From: G963691885 sp963691885
Lineage (GTDB): Bacteria > Pseudomonadota > Alphaproteobacteria > UBA8366 > Aestuariispiraceae
Assembly (NCBI GenBank): GCA_963691885.1
Contig: OY829843.1
Coordinates: 930,001-994,000, forward strand
DNA: 64,000 nucleotides
Direction: 5' to 3'
Each line of letters opens with the position of its first letter. Within the stretch, counting starts at the first letter, position 1. Below, in pieces: positions 42,412 through 50,966 of the stretch. Under the pieces are notes generated by a model. It searched no databases, was not told where the DNA came from, and saw only the letters and a program-made list of their open reading frames with translations. A program made the position numbers and the translations under genes.

Positions 42412-43494
42412 ATGAGCATCCAGGAAGAAGGCAACCAGCGACGCGGCGATGGGGCGAACCCCATTCGCGACGCAATCGCTGTGTTTGTGTCTTCCGGACG
42501 GCGCCCAACTCTAAAGTCTATCGCGGAAATTACCGGTCTTGGCGTAACCACGGTGTCCCGCGCATTGAAGGACGCGCCGGACCTTGCCATCGGCACCAAG
42601 GATAAAGTGCAGGAGGTTGCACACCAGATCGGCTATCGACCCGACCGCGCTGGCGTTCGCCTGCGGACCGGCAAGACCAATGTGATCAGCTTGATCCTGA
42701 ACCCCCATGACGAGGTCACGGGTTATGGAACGTCTGTGATTCTGGGAATCACCCAGGCTTTGCAGGACACCTCGATGCATTTGGTGGTCACGCCTCACTT
42801 CCTGAGTGGCGACGTCATGGACCCGGTCCGCTATGTAGTGGAAACCGGTGCCGCCGACGGAATTATCATGTCGCGGACAACACCAATGGATCCTCGCATT
42901 CGGTTTCTGCTTGAACAGCGATTCCCGTTTGTCTGCCATGGCCGGACAGAGCTGGCGACGCCCCACCCCTACGTCGATTTCGACAATAAGGCATTTGCCG
43001 AAATCGGTGCAGCCCGCTTGATCGAACGCGGCCGCAAACGCCTCGGTCTGATCTGGCCCCCCAATCACCTGACATTTCATCACCATATGAAACGCGGTTT
43101 CCTCAACAGTCTCGACGGGTCCGGTGCCGAATTTATCAACATGCCGGGCCTTGACCTCGACACCAGCCCGCATGCGATTCGCGAAGGACTGGCAGCGCTC
43201 TGCAAACGCGGTGAGGCCCCGGACGGCTTGCTCTGCGGCGGGGAGATTTCTGCGCTGGCGGCCATGGCCGGTTTTCGGGATGCCGGTTTGGAGATCGGTC
43301 GCGATGTCGATGTTATCGCCAAACAAACCTCCACGATTTTCGAACACATCGTGCCGCCGATCGACACGATTGCCGAAGATCTGACAGAGACAGGTGTTCA
43401 ATTGGGTCGGGCTTTGCTGCGACAGCTGATGAACCCTGATGACGAGACAGTTATGCAATCCCTGCAGCCGCCGGAGACACGGTGGCGCACCTGA
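42412..43494 (+). CDS. LacI-family transcriptional regulator of the sugar cluster
   Basis: This 360-residue repressor has the DNA-binding helix-turn-helix with hinge (PTLKSIAEITGLGVTTVSRALKDAPDLAIGTKDKVQEVAHQIGYRPDRAGVRLRTGKT, about residues 33-90) after an unusual ~30-residue N-terminal extension, and a periplasmic-binding-like effector domain from about 95. ATG at 42412 is chosen; the longer frame begins with TTG inside the operator region. Two palindromic operators lie upstream, one in its own promoter and one in that of the divergent ABC operon. The effector is probably the imported sugar. Confidence 0.92.
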   Translation: MSIQEEGNQRRGDGANPIRDAIAVFVSSGRRPTLKSIAEITGLGVTTVSRALKDAPDLAIGTKDKVQEVAHQIGYRPDRAGVRLRTGKTNVISLILNPHDEVTGYGTSVILGITQALQDTSMHLVVTPHFLSGDVMDPVRYVVETGAADGIIMSRTTPMDPRIRFLLEQRFPFVCHGRTELATPHPYVDFDNKAFAEIGAARLIERGRKRLGLIWPPNHLTFHHHMKRGFLNSLDGSGAEFINMPGLDLDTSPHAIREGLAALCKRGEAPDGLLCGGEISALAAMAGFRDAGLEIGRDVDVIAKQTSTIFEHIVPPIDTIAEDLTETGVQLGRALLRQLMNPDDETVMQSLQPPETRWRT

Positions 43495-43563
43495 AATTTA
43501 AAGAGACGATGAAACCAGCCGGGCGTCGCATCCCGACCCGGCAGATATGAAGTGAGGAAACAA

Positions 43564-44796
43564 ATGGATCAGACGATCAAAGACGAAATCCGCGCGGCCA
43601 AGACGCTTCTGCAGTCACAGGGTGTGGATCTGAAAGCGGCATTCGACCGCCTCGCCGACCTGATGAAGCGCGAGGCAGAAACCATCGAAGGTCTGAAATC
43701 CTCCGGCAAATCCGTTATTCCGGAAATTGACTTCAAAGACGTTGCCGCCGGCACCGTCAGCGATCGGACAAAGGATGAAATCCGCCATCGCGGCACAGCC
43801 GTTATTCGCGGTGTCTTTCCCCGTCAACAGGCCGAAGACTGGAACGAGGAACTAGGCGAATATATTGACCGCAATGACTATTATACAAAAATGGAAGAGA
43901 AGAAGGGGCTGGATAACTATTTCGCCCAGCTTGATTCCGCCAAGCCGCAAATCTTCGGCATCTATTGGTCCAAGCCCCAGGTTCAGGCCCGCCAGGCACA
44001 GGAAATGGCCATTACCAAGGCCTTCATGAACAATCTGTGGAAAACGGACGGACCCAATGGCCAGGAATTCGATCCCGAAAACGACTATGTCTATGCGGAC
44101 CGCACCCGTCGTCGGGAGCCGGGCGACCAGTCCCTGGGTCTTTCACCCCATATGGATGCCGGTTCCTATGAACGCTGGACCGATGCCTACTACCAGAAAA
44201 TCTACGCGGCTGTCTTTGCAGGTCACGCAGAGGATTATGATCCCTGGAATGCCTCCTATCGCACAAAAACCAAGGAATATCCGTCGCCGGCCGTCTGTTC
44301 GATGTTCCGGACCTTTCAGGGCTGGACAGCGCTGACAACGCAAGGGCCAAGTGACGGCACCTTACAGGTTATCCCTGTCGCGCGCGGCATCACCTATATG
44401 TTGCTGCGCGCTTTGCAGGACGATGTCGCGCCGGACGATCTATGTGGCGCGGAACCGGGTCGCGCCCTCCGCGCAGACGAAAACTGGCATCCGGACCTGA
44501 TGAAGTCCCTGGTCCCGATCCCTGTGGTGGAACCGGGCGACACAGTGTGGTGGCATCCGGACATCGTCCATGCCGTGGAGGACAGCCATAACGGTACCGG
44601 CTATTCCAACGTCATCTATATCGCCGCCTCGCCGAAATGCGACAAGAACGCGGCTTATATCCAGAAACAGAAGCAGAAGTTCCTGGAAGGCAGAAGCGCG
44701 CCGGATTTCGCGGCAGAGGACTATGAGGTGAATTTCGCGGGTCGGGCCACCCTTGATGATCTGACAGATCTCGGCCGCCAGCAGATGGGTTTTTAA
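43564..44796 (+). CDS. DUF1479 (YbiU-like) protein, probable Fe(II)/2-oxoglutarate dioxygenase
   Basis: This 410-residue protein begins MDQTIKDEIRAAK. Its YbiU-like body has the expected double-stranded beta-helix ligands: H-x-D in LGLSPHMDAGSYERW (about residue 198) and the distal His in WWHPDIVHAVED, with a following Arg/Asn-rich region. DUF1479 proteins are structurally cupins of the Fe/2OG class, but substrates are mostly unknown. GAGG lies 6-9 nt before ATG 43564. It follows the LacI gene by 69 nt and precedes the glucarate-degradation genes, so a sugar-acid substrate is a reasonable guess only. Confidence 0.85.
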   Translation: MDQTIKDEIRAAKTLLQSQGVDLKAAFDRLADLMKREAETIEGLKSSGKSVIPEIDFKDVAAGTVSDRTKDEIRHRGTAVIRGVFPRQQAEDWNEELGEYIDRNDYYTKMEEKKGLDNYFAQLDSAKPQIFGIYWSKPQVQARQAQEMAITKAFMNNLWKTDGPNGQEFDPENDYVYADRTRRREPGDQSLGLSPHMDAGSYERWTDAYYQKIYAAVFAGHAEDYDPWNASYRTKTKEYPSPAVCSMFRTFQGWTALTTQGPSDGTLQVIPVARGITYMLLRALQDDVAPDDLCGAEPGRALRADENWHPDLMKSLVPIPVVEPGDTVWWHPDIVHAVEDSHNGTGYSNVIYIAASPKCDKNAAYIQKQKQKFLEGRSAPDFAAEDYEVNFAGRATLDDLTDLGRQQMGF

Positions 44797-44856
44797 ATCA
44801 AGAACCACGTGAGGTCAGGCCCTACAGGCCTTCACGCAGGAAAAATCAAAACACTC

Positions 44857-44891
44857 ACCCCCTTTTTCGCCAGAAAGAGGGGGTTTCCTTT
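44857..44891 (+). terminator. rho-independent terminator after the DUF1479 gene
   Basis: CACCCCC plus TTTTTC (from 44857) pairs with GAAAGAGGGGG (44873-44883), a roughly 11-bp stem with a 4-nt loop, one G-T wobble, followed by a T-rich run TTTCCTTTT (44884-44892). It closes the DUF1479 transcript 60 nt past the stop. It separates that transcript from kdgD, which has its own promoter. Confidence 0.85.
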
Positions 44892-44925
44892 TGCGCTAAT
44901 CAAATTCGGTTTGCATCTACTACGC

Positions 44926-44954
44926 TTGACCCTTAACAAAAGTTATCATATGAA
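44926..44954 (+). promoter_or_regulatory. sigma-70-type promoter of kdgD-galI
   Basis: TTGACC (44926-44931) is separated by 17 nt from TATGAA (44949-44954), a good -35/-10 pair lying 25 nt upstream of the kdgD start and just after the terminator. It supports an independent transcript for kdgD and galI. Confidence 0.6.
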
Positions 44955-44978
44955 TTTTAGAAAATATGAACAGGTGAA

Positions 44979-45896
44979 ATGATGACTTTAAATCCGAACG
45001 AAACACGAGACCGCATTGGATCGGGGCTGTTGTCCTTTCCAGTGACACATTTTCACGAGGATCTCAGCCTCAATCTGGACAGTTATCAGGGACATGTGAG
45101 CTGGTTATCCGGCTATGATGCCGCCGCCCTCTTTGCCGCCGGCGGAACAGGGGAGTTTTTCTCTCTCACGCCGTCTGAAATCCATCCTGTTGTCAGTGCC
45201 GCAAAGGAGGCAGCTGGCGATACACCGATTATTTCCGGTTGCGGTTATGGGACAGAGCTGGCCAAGGAAATTGCACGGGATGCGGAAAGAGCGGGCGCGG
45301 ACGGGTTGTTGTTGTTACCGCAATATCTGATCGGCGCCCCGCAAGAGGGTCTATATCAACATGTCAGGTCAATTTGTGAGGCAACTGGCCTGGGAGTGAT
45401 CATCTATAATCGCGCAAATTGTGTGATCAATGCAGAAACGCTGGAACGCCTTGCAGAGGATTGCCCAAATCTAATCGGGTTCAAAGACGGGACAGGTCAA
45501 ATCGGCATTGTTCGCGAAATTACGGCGCGACTGGGGGACCGCCTCTGCTTTATCGGCGGCATGCCAACCCACGAATTGTTTGCAGAAGCCTATTTCGGCG
45601 CTGGTATCACGACCTACTCTTCCGCCGTCTTTAACTTTGTGCCAGACCTTGCAGTGCGTTTCTTCAACGCCCTTCGGGCTGGTGACAAACAAACCGTCGA
45701 AGACATATTAGAGCGGTTCTTCTTTCCCTTTTCGCGCATTCGCGACGCTGAAATCGGATATGCCATGTCCGCCATAAAGGCTGGCGTGCGTCTCGTCGGG
45801 CACAATGCTGGTCCCATGCGCCCGCCTTTAACCGATCTGAAACCGGACGAAGAAAGCCGGTTGGAGGCCCTCATCAAAGGGTCAGGCAGCAGATGA
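44979..45896 (+). CDS. kdgD: 5-dehydro-4-deoxyglucarate dehydratase KdgD
   Basis: This 305-residue class I aldolase-fold enzyme (DapA/NAL superfamily) converts 5-keto-4-deoxy-D-glucarate to 2,5-dioxopentanoate with loss of CO2 and water, in oxidative uronate/glucarate catabolism. Hallmarks are IGSGLLSFPVTHF, FAAGGTGEFFSLTPSE, the Tyr of VIIYNRANCVI and the Schiff-base Lys in IGFKDGTGQIG (about residue 173). It is very close to the Agrobacterium enzyme. The start is ATG 44979 or 44982, with AGGTG just upstream. The 3' end overlaps galI by 4 nt. Confidence 0.95.
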   Translation: MMTLNPNETRDRIGSGLLSFPVTHFHEDLSLNLDSYQGHVSWLSGYDAAALFAAGGTGEFFSLTPSEIHPVVSAAKEAAGDTPIISGCGYGTELAKEIARDAERAGADGLLLLPQYLIGAPQEGLYQHVRSICEATGLGVIIYNRANCVINAETLERLAEDCPNLIGFKDGTGQIGIVREITARLGDRLCFIGGMPTHELFAEAYFGAGITTYSSAVFNFVPDLAVRFFNALRAGDKQTVEDILERFFFPFSRIRDAEIGYAMSAIKAGVRLVGHNAGPMRPPLTDLKPDEESRLEALIKGSGSR

Positions 45897-46747
45897 TCGA
45901 GCGGAAACTGACAGGTGCGCCACCGCGTCTATCGGCGCCAAAAGGGATGATCGACACACAGATGCATCTCTACCTGCCGGAATTTCCCCCGCACCCAGAA
46001 CGGCTCCCCATGCCAGAGGGCGTACCGGGTCCGTATGAGTATTTCCAGGTCATGAACTGGGTGGGTATTGAACGGTTTGTCGTAACACAGGGGATGACCT
46101 ATCAGAACGACAATACCTGCCTTGTCGAAATCCTGCGCAGATTGGGTCCGATGGCGCGCGGCATTGCCTCGATCCCGACAGATGCCTCGGAAGCGGATAT
46201 GCAGTATCTGTGCGATGCGGGCGTTGTCGGGACCAGGATTAACGAATTGCCGGGCGGCGGTGTCGGGCTTAGCGGTCTCGCCGCTGTCGACGAGCGTGCC
46301 CATGACAACGGGTGGTGCGTGGCTGTTCAATTCGACGGCAGCGACATACTGGACCATGAAGCAAAGCTCCAAGCCCTGCGATCAAGATACATTATCGACC
46401 ATCACGGCAAATTTTTCTGCGGCGTGACGCCGAATGATCCACGGGTTGACGCGGTTAAACGTCTGATCGACAGGGGCAATTGCTGGTTCAAATTTGCTGC
46501 CTGCTACGAGTCCTCTAAATCAGGGCCGCCCGACTATGCTGATGTCGGTGCCGTTGCAAAAGAAATCGCAGCGCATGCACCAGATCGGATCATCTGGGGG
46601 ACAAACTGGCCACACAATATGGCCAAAACAACAGAAGATTATCCGGACGATGCAGGGATGCTGGACCTTTTGCTGGACTGGATCCCGAATGACGAAGACC
46701 GGTACAAAGCCCTGGTCAGCAACCCGGAAGATCTCTTCGGTTTTTGA
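45893..46747 (+). CDS. galI: D-galactarolactone isomerase GalI (amidohydrolase family)
   Basis: This 284-residue amidohydrolase-2 TIM-barrel protein isomerises D-galactaro-1,5-lactone to the 1,4-lactone in galacturonate oxidation. The first-strand motif MIDTQMHLYLP has Gln in place of one metal-binding His (H-x-H reads Q-x-H), which is also so in the Agrobacterium GalI I recall. RINELPGGGVGLS, AVQFDGSDILDHE, IDHHGKFF and IWGTNWPHN match GalI along its length. Overlap with kdgD by 4 nt supports a shared pathway. A neighbouring 2-pyrone-4,6-dicarboxylate lactonase is the alternative assignment. Confidence 0.9.
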   Translation: MIERKLTGAPPRLSAPKGMIDTQMHLYLPEFPPHPERLPMPEGVPGPYEYFQVMNWVGIERFVVTQGMTYQNDNTCLVEILRRLGPMARGIASIPTDASEADMQYLCDAGVVGTRINELPGGGVGLSGLAAVDERAHDNGWCVAVQFDGSDILDHEAKLQALRSRYIIDHHGKFFCGVTPNDPRVDAVKRLIDRGNCWFKFAACYESSKSGPPDYADVGAVAKEIAAHAPDRIIWGTNWPHNMAKTTEDYPDDAGMLDLLLDWIPNDEDRYKALVSNPEDLFGF

Positions 46748-46771
46748 TCGCGCCTCACCCCGGAAGCGCGC

Positions 46772-47629
46772 TCATGAGCATGCATCTTTGGCGCGTTCCG
46801 CATGGTCCGGGTGCCAACGCGAGAGGGGCGGGCGATCCTCAATAATGTCACCGGCGGCCCAGGCGATCCGTCGGTTGTCCATATCCCGTGTCACCTCCCC
46901 GTCCGGGCACAGAATATAAAACTGATCAGCTTCAATCCCATCCACCATTTGACCAATCACCTGTTCAGGCAGCCAGGCCCCCGGTTTATGTTCGTTCTTG
47001 CCTGTTGTCGTCCAGCCGGGCACCAGAAGATGCACAGAAACACGATCTCCGTGCTCGGTTCGCAATTGATGGGCCAGCGCCTCGCTATAGGTCTACAGGG
47101 CGGATTTCGTGACGTTGTAAATCGGCTGTCCCGGCGGATTGGTGATCCCCTGTTTTGAGCCTACATTGACGATCAGACCGGGTGTCTCCCCATCGTCAGC
47201 ACCGCTCAACAAATCATCCAGACAGGCGTCAACCATATCAACCACCGCCCAGAAATTAACATCCATCGCCTTGCGCCACTGATCGCGATCCGCCTGATAC
47301 CCCCGCCCTGTTCGAGTGACGGCGTTATTCATCAGGAAATTGACAGGGCCAAGCGCCTGTTTTGCAGCCTCATAGAGGGCGGCACTGGCCCCAGGTTCTG
47401 CCAGATCGCCTGGTACAGACAGTATCGCAGATGAAGAGTGCCCGGCTTGTTCCGCCCGTTCTTTCACGGCCTTAACCGCGCCCTCCAACTCATCACCCGG
47501 CAGATCCACCATGGCGACTGCCATGCCTCTTTCAGCCAAATAAAGCGAGGCAGCCCGACCAATCCCCATAGCGGCGCCCGTGACAAGGGCAACACGACCT
47601 GATGCGAAGAAATCAAGAGAGCGGGACAT
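46772..47629 (-). pseudogene. SDR-family oxidoreductase interrupted by one amber codon
   Basis: The frame from 47629 encodes a classical short-chain dehydrogenase: GRVALVTGAAMGIGRAAS (nucleotide motif), NVGSKQG (Ser) and YNVTKSAL (Tyr and Lys). It reads TAG at 47095-47093 and then continues in the same frame, without a shift, through TYSEALAHQL to 46772, for 285 codons in all. The usual residue at the stop is a Lys, so AAG to TAG by one change is a simple explanation. It may be a real inactivating mutation, a base-call error, or read-through. Neighbours are kdgD/galI and an HpxZ-like gene; the intact enzyme would oxidise a sugar or hydroxy-acid. Confidence 0.85.
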
Positions 47630-47688
47630 AACACATTCTTTACAAAAAAATTGATAAAATACCCCAACACAGTAAAAGCGTATCGACC

Positions 47689-48078
47689 TTACAAATCAGG
47701 ATCGGGAATCACACTGACATGGGCGGCGACAACACGCCATCCCTCTTCGGTTCGCACCCATGTCTGGGATTGTCGGCCAATCTTCCCGGGTGCAGTTTCT
47801 CGGGTGAACATTGTATTGGCGACGGCATAATCATCGCCAAACGTCGTGATCTGTGGCCGCAGTTGTTCCCGCATCAAGCCCACGGAAGGGCGAGACGCGC
47901 GAAAGGCCGCGATCTCAGCCGACCCATAGAGGTTTTCGCCACCGCCATATCGAATGGTATGGGGGCTGTCCCAGAAGAGCCTGTCCAGAACCGCAACATC
48001 ATTGGTTACCAGAGCTTTTTCGTATGCGGCGAATGCTTCGGCGACTTCCGCGACAATTTCCGGCTTATTGATTTCCAT
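47689..48078 (-). CDS. HpxZ/AtzH-like (DUF3225) protein
   Basis: This 129-residue SnoaL/NTF2-like protein begins MEINKPEIVAEVAEAFAAYEKALVTNDVAVLDRLFW and contains TIRYGGGENLYGSAEIAAFRASR and VRTEEGWRVVAAHVSVIPDPDL, the DUF3225/HpxZ pattern. ATG at 48078 has GGAGG 6 nt upstream; the longer frame from 48159 is not supported. HpxZ is found with oxalurate/oxamate amidases, and AtzH with the amidase AtzE in cyanuric acid breakdown. The amidase gene divergently placed at 48242 supports this pairing. Confidence 0.83.
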   Translation of the reverse strand: MEINKPEIVAEVAEAFAAYEKALVTNDVAVLDRLFWDSPHTIRYGGGENLYGSAEIAAFRASRPSVGLMREQLRPQITTFGDDYAVANTMFTRETAPGKIGRQSQTWVRTEEGWRVVAAHVSVIPDPDL

Positions 48079-48241
48079 GGGATACCTCCGCTTATCGCGT
48101 CCTTTTTCACCCCAACGGGGTACAGATGCAGAACCGCAAGGCAGATTCAGCCCTGTCAAAATGCATCCTAAAAAAGTAATGTAGGTATCTCAAACATTGT
48201 TGTAGCTGCCATACATCGAAAATCGCAAAGGGACACATCAA

Positions 48242-49429
48242 ATGACAGTTTCGGACAATACGGCAATTGATCCGGCCAATGCCTTTGTGTCCCGCTTCAC
48301 AATCGAGGGGGCGACGACTGGCCCGCTCCACGGGACGGATTTCGTCGCGAAAGATCTCTATGACATTGCCGGGCATATTACCGGCTGTGGCAATCCGGAC
48401 TGGGCGCGCACCCATGAACCAGCAGATTTGACGGCTCCTGCTGTCGCAGCGCTCTTGAACGCAGGCGCGACGCTGATTGGCAAGACCCACACTGACGAAC
48501 TTGCCTATTCCCTCATGGGCGCCAATGCCCATTACGGAACACCGTTGAACACAGCCGCCCCGGCTCGGGTTCCAGGTGGATCTTCGTCGGGATCGGTGTC
48601 CGCCGTTGCGGCAAACCTGACGGAAATCGGCCTGGGCAGCGACACGGGCGGATCTGTCCGCTTACCTGCCTCATTCTGTGGCGTGTATGGCATTCGAACG
48701 ACCCATGGTCTGATCGATCTGTCGGATGCCATGCCCCTTGCCCCGAGCTTTGACACGGTTGGCTGGTTCACCCGGGATGCGGGGCTCTTTGCCAAGGTGG
48801 GGACCGCATACGGAATTGAGGTGACGAGCGGCGGGCGCAGGCCCAGACTGATGATTGCCGATGATGCGATGGCGCTATGCGACCCGGCTGGTGTCTCGAC
48901 CTTTGACGAGGCCCTCACCAGATTGAGTGATGCATATGGCCCCGCCACGAACGTGACCCTGTGTCCAACATCCATGGAGGACTGGGGGGACGTTTTCCGT
49001 ATTCACCAGGGTGCCGAAATCTGGCAGGTCCACCGCGACTGGATCACCAAGACCCAGCCTCAATTCGGGCCGGGCGTGAAAGAGCGTTTTGTCATGGCCT
49101 CAACCATCACGCCCGGGATGTTTGAACAGTCAAAAATCGATCGGGCTGAGATCACCAACCTCGTCACGGATTTACTGGGCGATGATGGCATTCTTATTGT
49201 GCCGACCAGTCCGGACGCCGCACCGCTCATCAGCGACGACAACGAGACGCTGAACATTTTCAGGACAAAGGCCCTGCAGTTGTTGTGCATCGCGGGTCTG
49301 GCAAAACTCCCCCAGATCAACCTTCCGGTTGGCAGCATAAAGGGCGCGCCCCTCGGGCTCTCGCTTATCGGTCCTGCCAATAGTGACGGATGGTTGCTTT
49401 CCATCGCGCGGGACCTGACAGGGGCGTAA
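48242..49429 (+). CDS. amidase-signature family hydrolase
   Basis: This 395-residue amidase-signature enzyme has its Ser-cisSer-Lys triad visible: Lys in LIGKTHTDELAYSLMG, the Gly/Ser-rich VPGGSSSGSVSAVAANL and Ser in GLGSDTGGSVRLPASFCG. Such enzymes hydrolyse amides of carboxylates or biuret-like compounds. It is shorter than GatA (about 480), so it is a catabolic amidase rather than the tRNA amidotransferase subunit. It pairs divergently with the HpxZ/AtzH-like gene across a 163-bp spacer and converges on the ChrR-like cupin gene. Confidence 0.88.
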   Translation: MTVSDNTAIDPANAFVSRFTIEGATTGPLHGTDFVAKDLYDIAGHITGCGNPDWARTHEPADLTAPAVAALLNAGATLIGKTHTDELAYSLMGANAHYGTPLNTAAPARVPGGSSSGSVSAVAANLTEIGLGSDTGGSVRLPASFCGVYGIRTTHGLIDLSDAMPLAPSFDTVGWFTRDAGLFAKVGTAYGIEVTSGGRRPRLMIADDAMALCDPAGVSTFDEALTRLSDAYGPATNVTLCPTSMEDWGDVFRIHQGAEIWQVHRDWITKTQPQFGPGVKERFVMASTITPGMFEQSKIDRAEITNLVTDLLGDDGILIVPTSPDAAPLISDDNETLNIFRTKALQLLCIAGLAKLPQINLPVGSIKGAPLGLSLIGPANSDGWLLSIARDLTGA

Positions 49430-49458
49430 GCCCAAAGAAAGCACCCTTTCTGTCTGTT

Positions 49459-50136
49459 TCAGACCGCTGGCGGGGCAACAAAGCGCAAATGGCGTGTCTT
49501 CACCCATACCCTGGCCCCGTCCGTGCCTGCCCTGGCTGTCAGTTTGCCGCCCTGCGGAATGCGCAACCATGAATTCTTGACCAGCGTATCGGTACCTTCC
49601 GAAAATTGGCCATCAAGCACCAGAAACTCGCCACCCTCCGGCAGATCAAACTCTACCTGCGCGCCGCTATCCCACTGCTCGAGGCGCACGGTTTCCCGTT
49701 CATCTTCGTAAAGCGTCGTGACAGCAACGCCCCGTCTTTCGGCATCCCGGGTTTTACCCATCTTGTTCATATCAACCGTCACCTGGGTCCGGTCTTCCAG
49801 ATCAAACTGCCAGAGTTTCACAAAGATGGTACAACCCGGCTCGGATCCTGGTGTATGATTGGATTCGGGGGGATTGCGGATGTAGCTGCCGGCGGGGTAA
49901 TCCCCGTGTTCGTCTTGAAAAACGCCGTCAAGAACAATGAATTCCTCACCACCGGTGTGAACATGGGGTGAAAAGTGACTGCCCGGTGCATAGCGCACGA
50001 TGGACGTTGCACGGGCCACCTCATCACCAATCCGGTCCAGCATCCGGCGGTCGACCCCCGCCATGGGCGAGGCCAGCCACTCCATCTCTTCGCTGTGAAC
50101 CACGACTCTTTTCGAAAAATCTGCATTCAGTTCCAT
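49459..50136 (-). CDS. ChrR-like bicupin protein
   Basis: This 225-residue protein has two cupin barrels: the first with SHFSPHVHTGGEEFIVLDGVFQDEHGDYPAGSYIRNP (His-x-His...Glu metal site), the second with GGEFLVLDGQFSEGTDTLVKNSWLRIPQG. The arrangement is that of ChrR-type cupins, which either bind ECF sigma factors or act as stand-alone metal sensors/enzymes. No sigma gene is adjacent. ATG at 50136 is preferred, with AGGAGA upstream. It is encoded 19 nt downstream of the GST gene, so they may be co-transcribed. Confidence 0.83.
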   Translation of the reverse strand: MELNADFSKRVVVHSEEMEWLASPMAGVDRRMLDRIGDEVARATSIVRYAPGSHFSPHVHTGGEEFIVLDGVFQDEHGDYPAGSYIRNPPESNHTPGSEPGCTIFVKLWQFDLEDRTQVTVDMNKMGKTRDAERRGVAVTTLYEDERETVRLEQWDSGAQVEFDLPEGGEFLVLDGQFSEGTDTLVKNSWLRIPQGGKLTARAGTDGARVWVKTRHLRFVAPPAV

Positions 50137-50155
50137 AACTCGTCTCCTAAACTGC

Positions 50156-50776
50156 TCAAGCAGCAATACTGGGCCTTGCCTCTACCCGGTCTTTCCAGGC
50201 CCGAAAATGCGTGAGGTCTTCCGGTATTTCAATATTGGCAAAGCCAGCAAACACAATCCCGGCATAGGCGGTGATGTCAGCCACGGTGAATTTCTCACCT
50301 GCCAGATAGGGGTGCTCTTCCAATACATCATTGAAGTACTTCATTGTCGCCAGCGCGCGTTTCTTCTGCTTTTCACCCCATTCCGGCGTTTGGTCCGTTT
50401 CCAGATCCGGGCCCAATCCTGGCGTTGCATGGTGAAAATAGGTTGCGATCGCGTCCAGAAAACCAGCTTCGGCACGCAGGTTCATCATCGTGATATGCGC
50501 CCGTTCCCGAGGGTCCTGGCCGGTCAGGCTGGGCCCGTCATAGGCCTCATCGATGTAGTTGATAATCGCGTTACACTGGGAAAGGGTCGCACCATCATCG
50601 AACTGCAGGCAGGGGACTGTTGCATCCGGGTTAATGGCCCGAAAGGCGTCGCCACGATGTTCCCCGGCCATGACATCGACCGGAACAAAGGTCGCTTCAT
50701 CCGTTACCCCTTTCTCAGCCAGCGCAATGCGCACACGCACGGGATTGGGGAAACCTTCCTGTTCGTAAATTTTCAT
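50156..50776 (-). CDS. glutathione S-transferase family protein
   Basis: This 206-residue GST has an N-terminal thioredoxin-like domain (MKIYEQEGFPNPVRVRIALAEKGV, PDATVPCLQFDDGATLSQCNAIINYIDE with the cis-Pro and the Glu/Ser glutathione site) and an alpha-helical C-terminal domain (LAGEKFTVADITAYAGIVF, with the conserved Asp). ATG at 50776 is chosen because GAGGAG lies 6 nt upstream and 50779 is GTG. GSTs can dehalogenate or isomerise aromatics, which would fit the nearby dehalogenase, but the substrate is unknown. A strong inverted repeat lies 63-82 nt upstream. Confidence 0.88.
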   Translation of the reverse strand: MKIYEQEGFPNPVRVRIALAEKGVTDEATFVPVDVMAGEHRGDAFRAINPDATVPCLQFDDGATLSQCNAIINYIDEAYDGPSLTGQDPRERAHITMMNLRAEAGFLDAIATYFHHATPGLGPDLETDQTPEWGEKQKKRALATMKYFNDVLEEHPYLAGEKFTVADITAYAGIVFAGFANIEIPEDLTHFRAWKDRVEARPSIAA

Positions 50777-50838
50777 CACTCACTCCTCAATTGTAAAAAT
50801 CGATCATCGGTTTTGGCAGCGCCGTCGTTGCCTTCTTT

Positions 50839-50858
50839 TATCTATCTAGTGATAGATA
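50839..50858. promoter_or_regulatory. perfect 8-bp inverted repeat between GST and YhiN-type genes
   Basis: TATCTATC (50839-50846) and GATAGATA (50851-50858) are perfect arms around a TAGT spacer, in the divergent region of the GST and flavoprotein genes. The GATAGATA arm extends into GATAGATAGATA. This is a plausible TetR/MarR-class operator for the GST promoter; no regulator of those types is encoded nearby. Confidence 0.6.
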
Positions 50859-50966
50859 GATAATCCGTCAAGCCTTATGCCCGATTTTTTGAAGCATCGG
50901 TTTCTTTCTGAGACCCTTGGTGTTAGGAAACGCGGCAACAATCCCTTGGAAAACCTGAGCCGTAGA

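Noticed and set aside
42511..43458. Minus-strand open frame of 315 codons
   Set aside because: Antisense to the LacI-family gene, whose helix-turn-helix and effector domain are unmistakable. High G+C makes long shadow frames common here.
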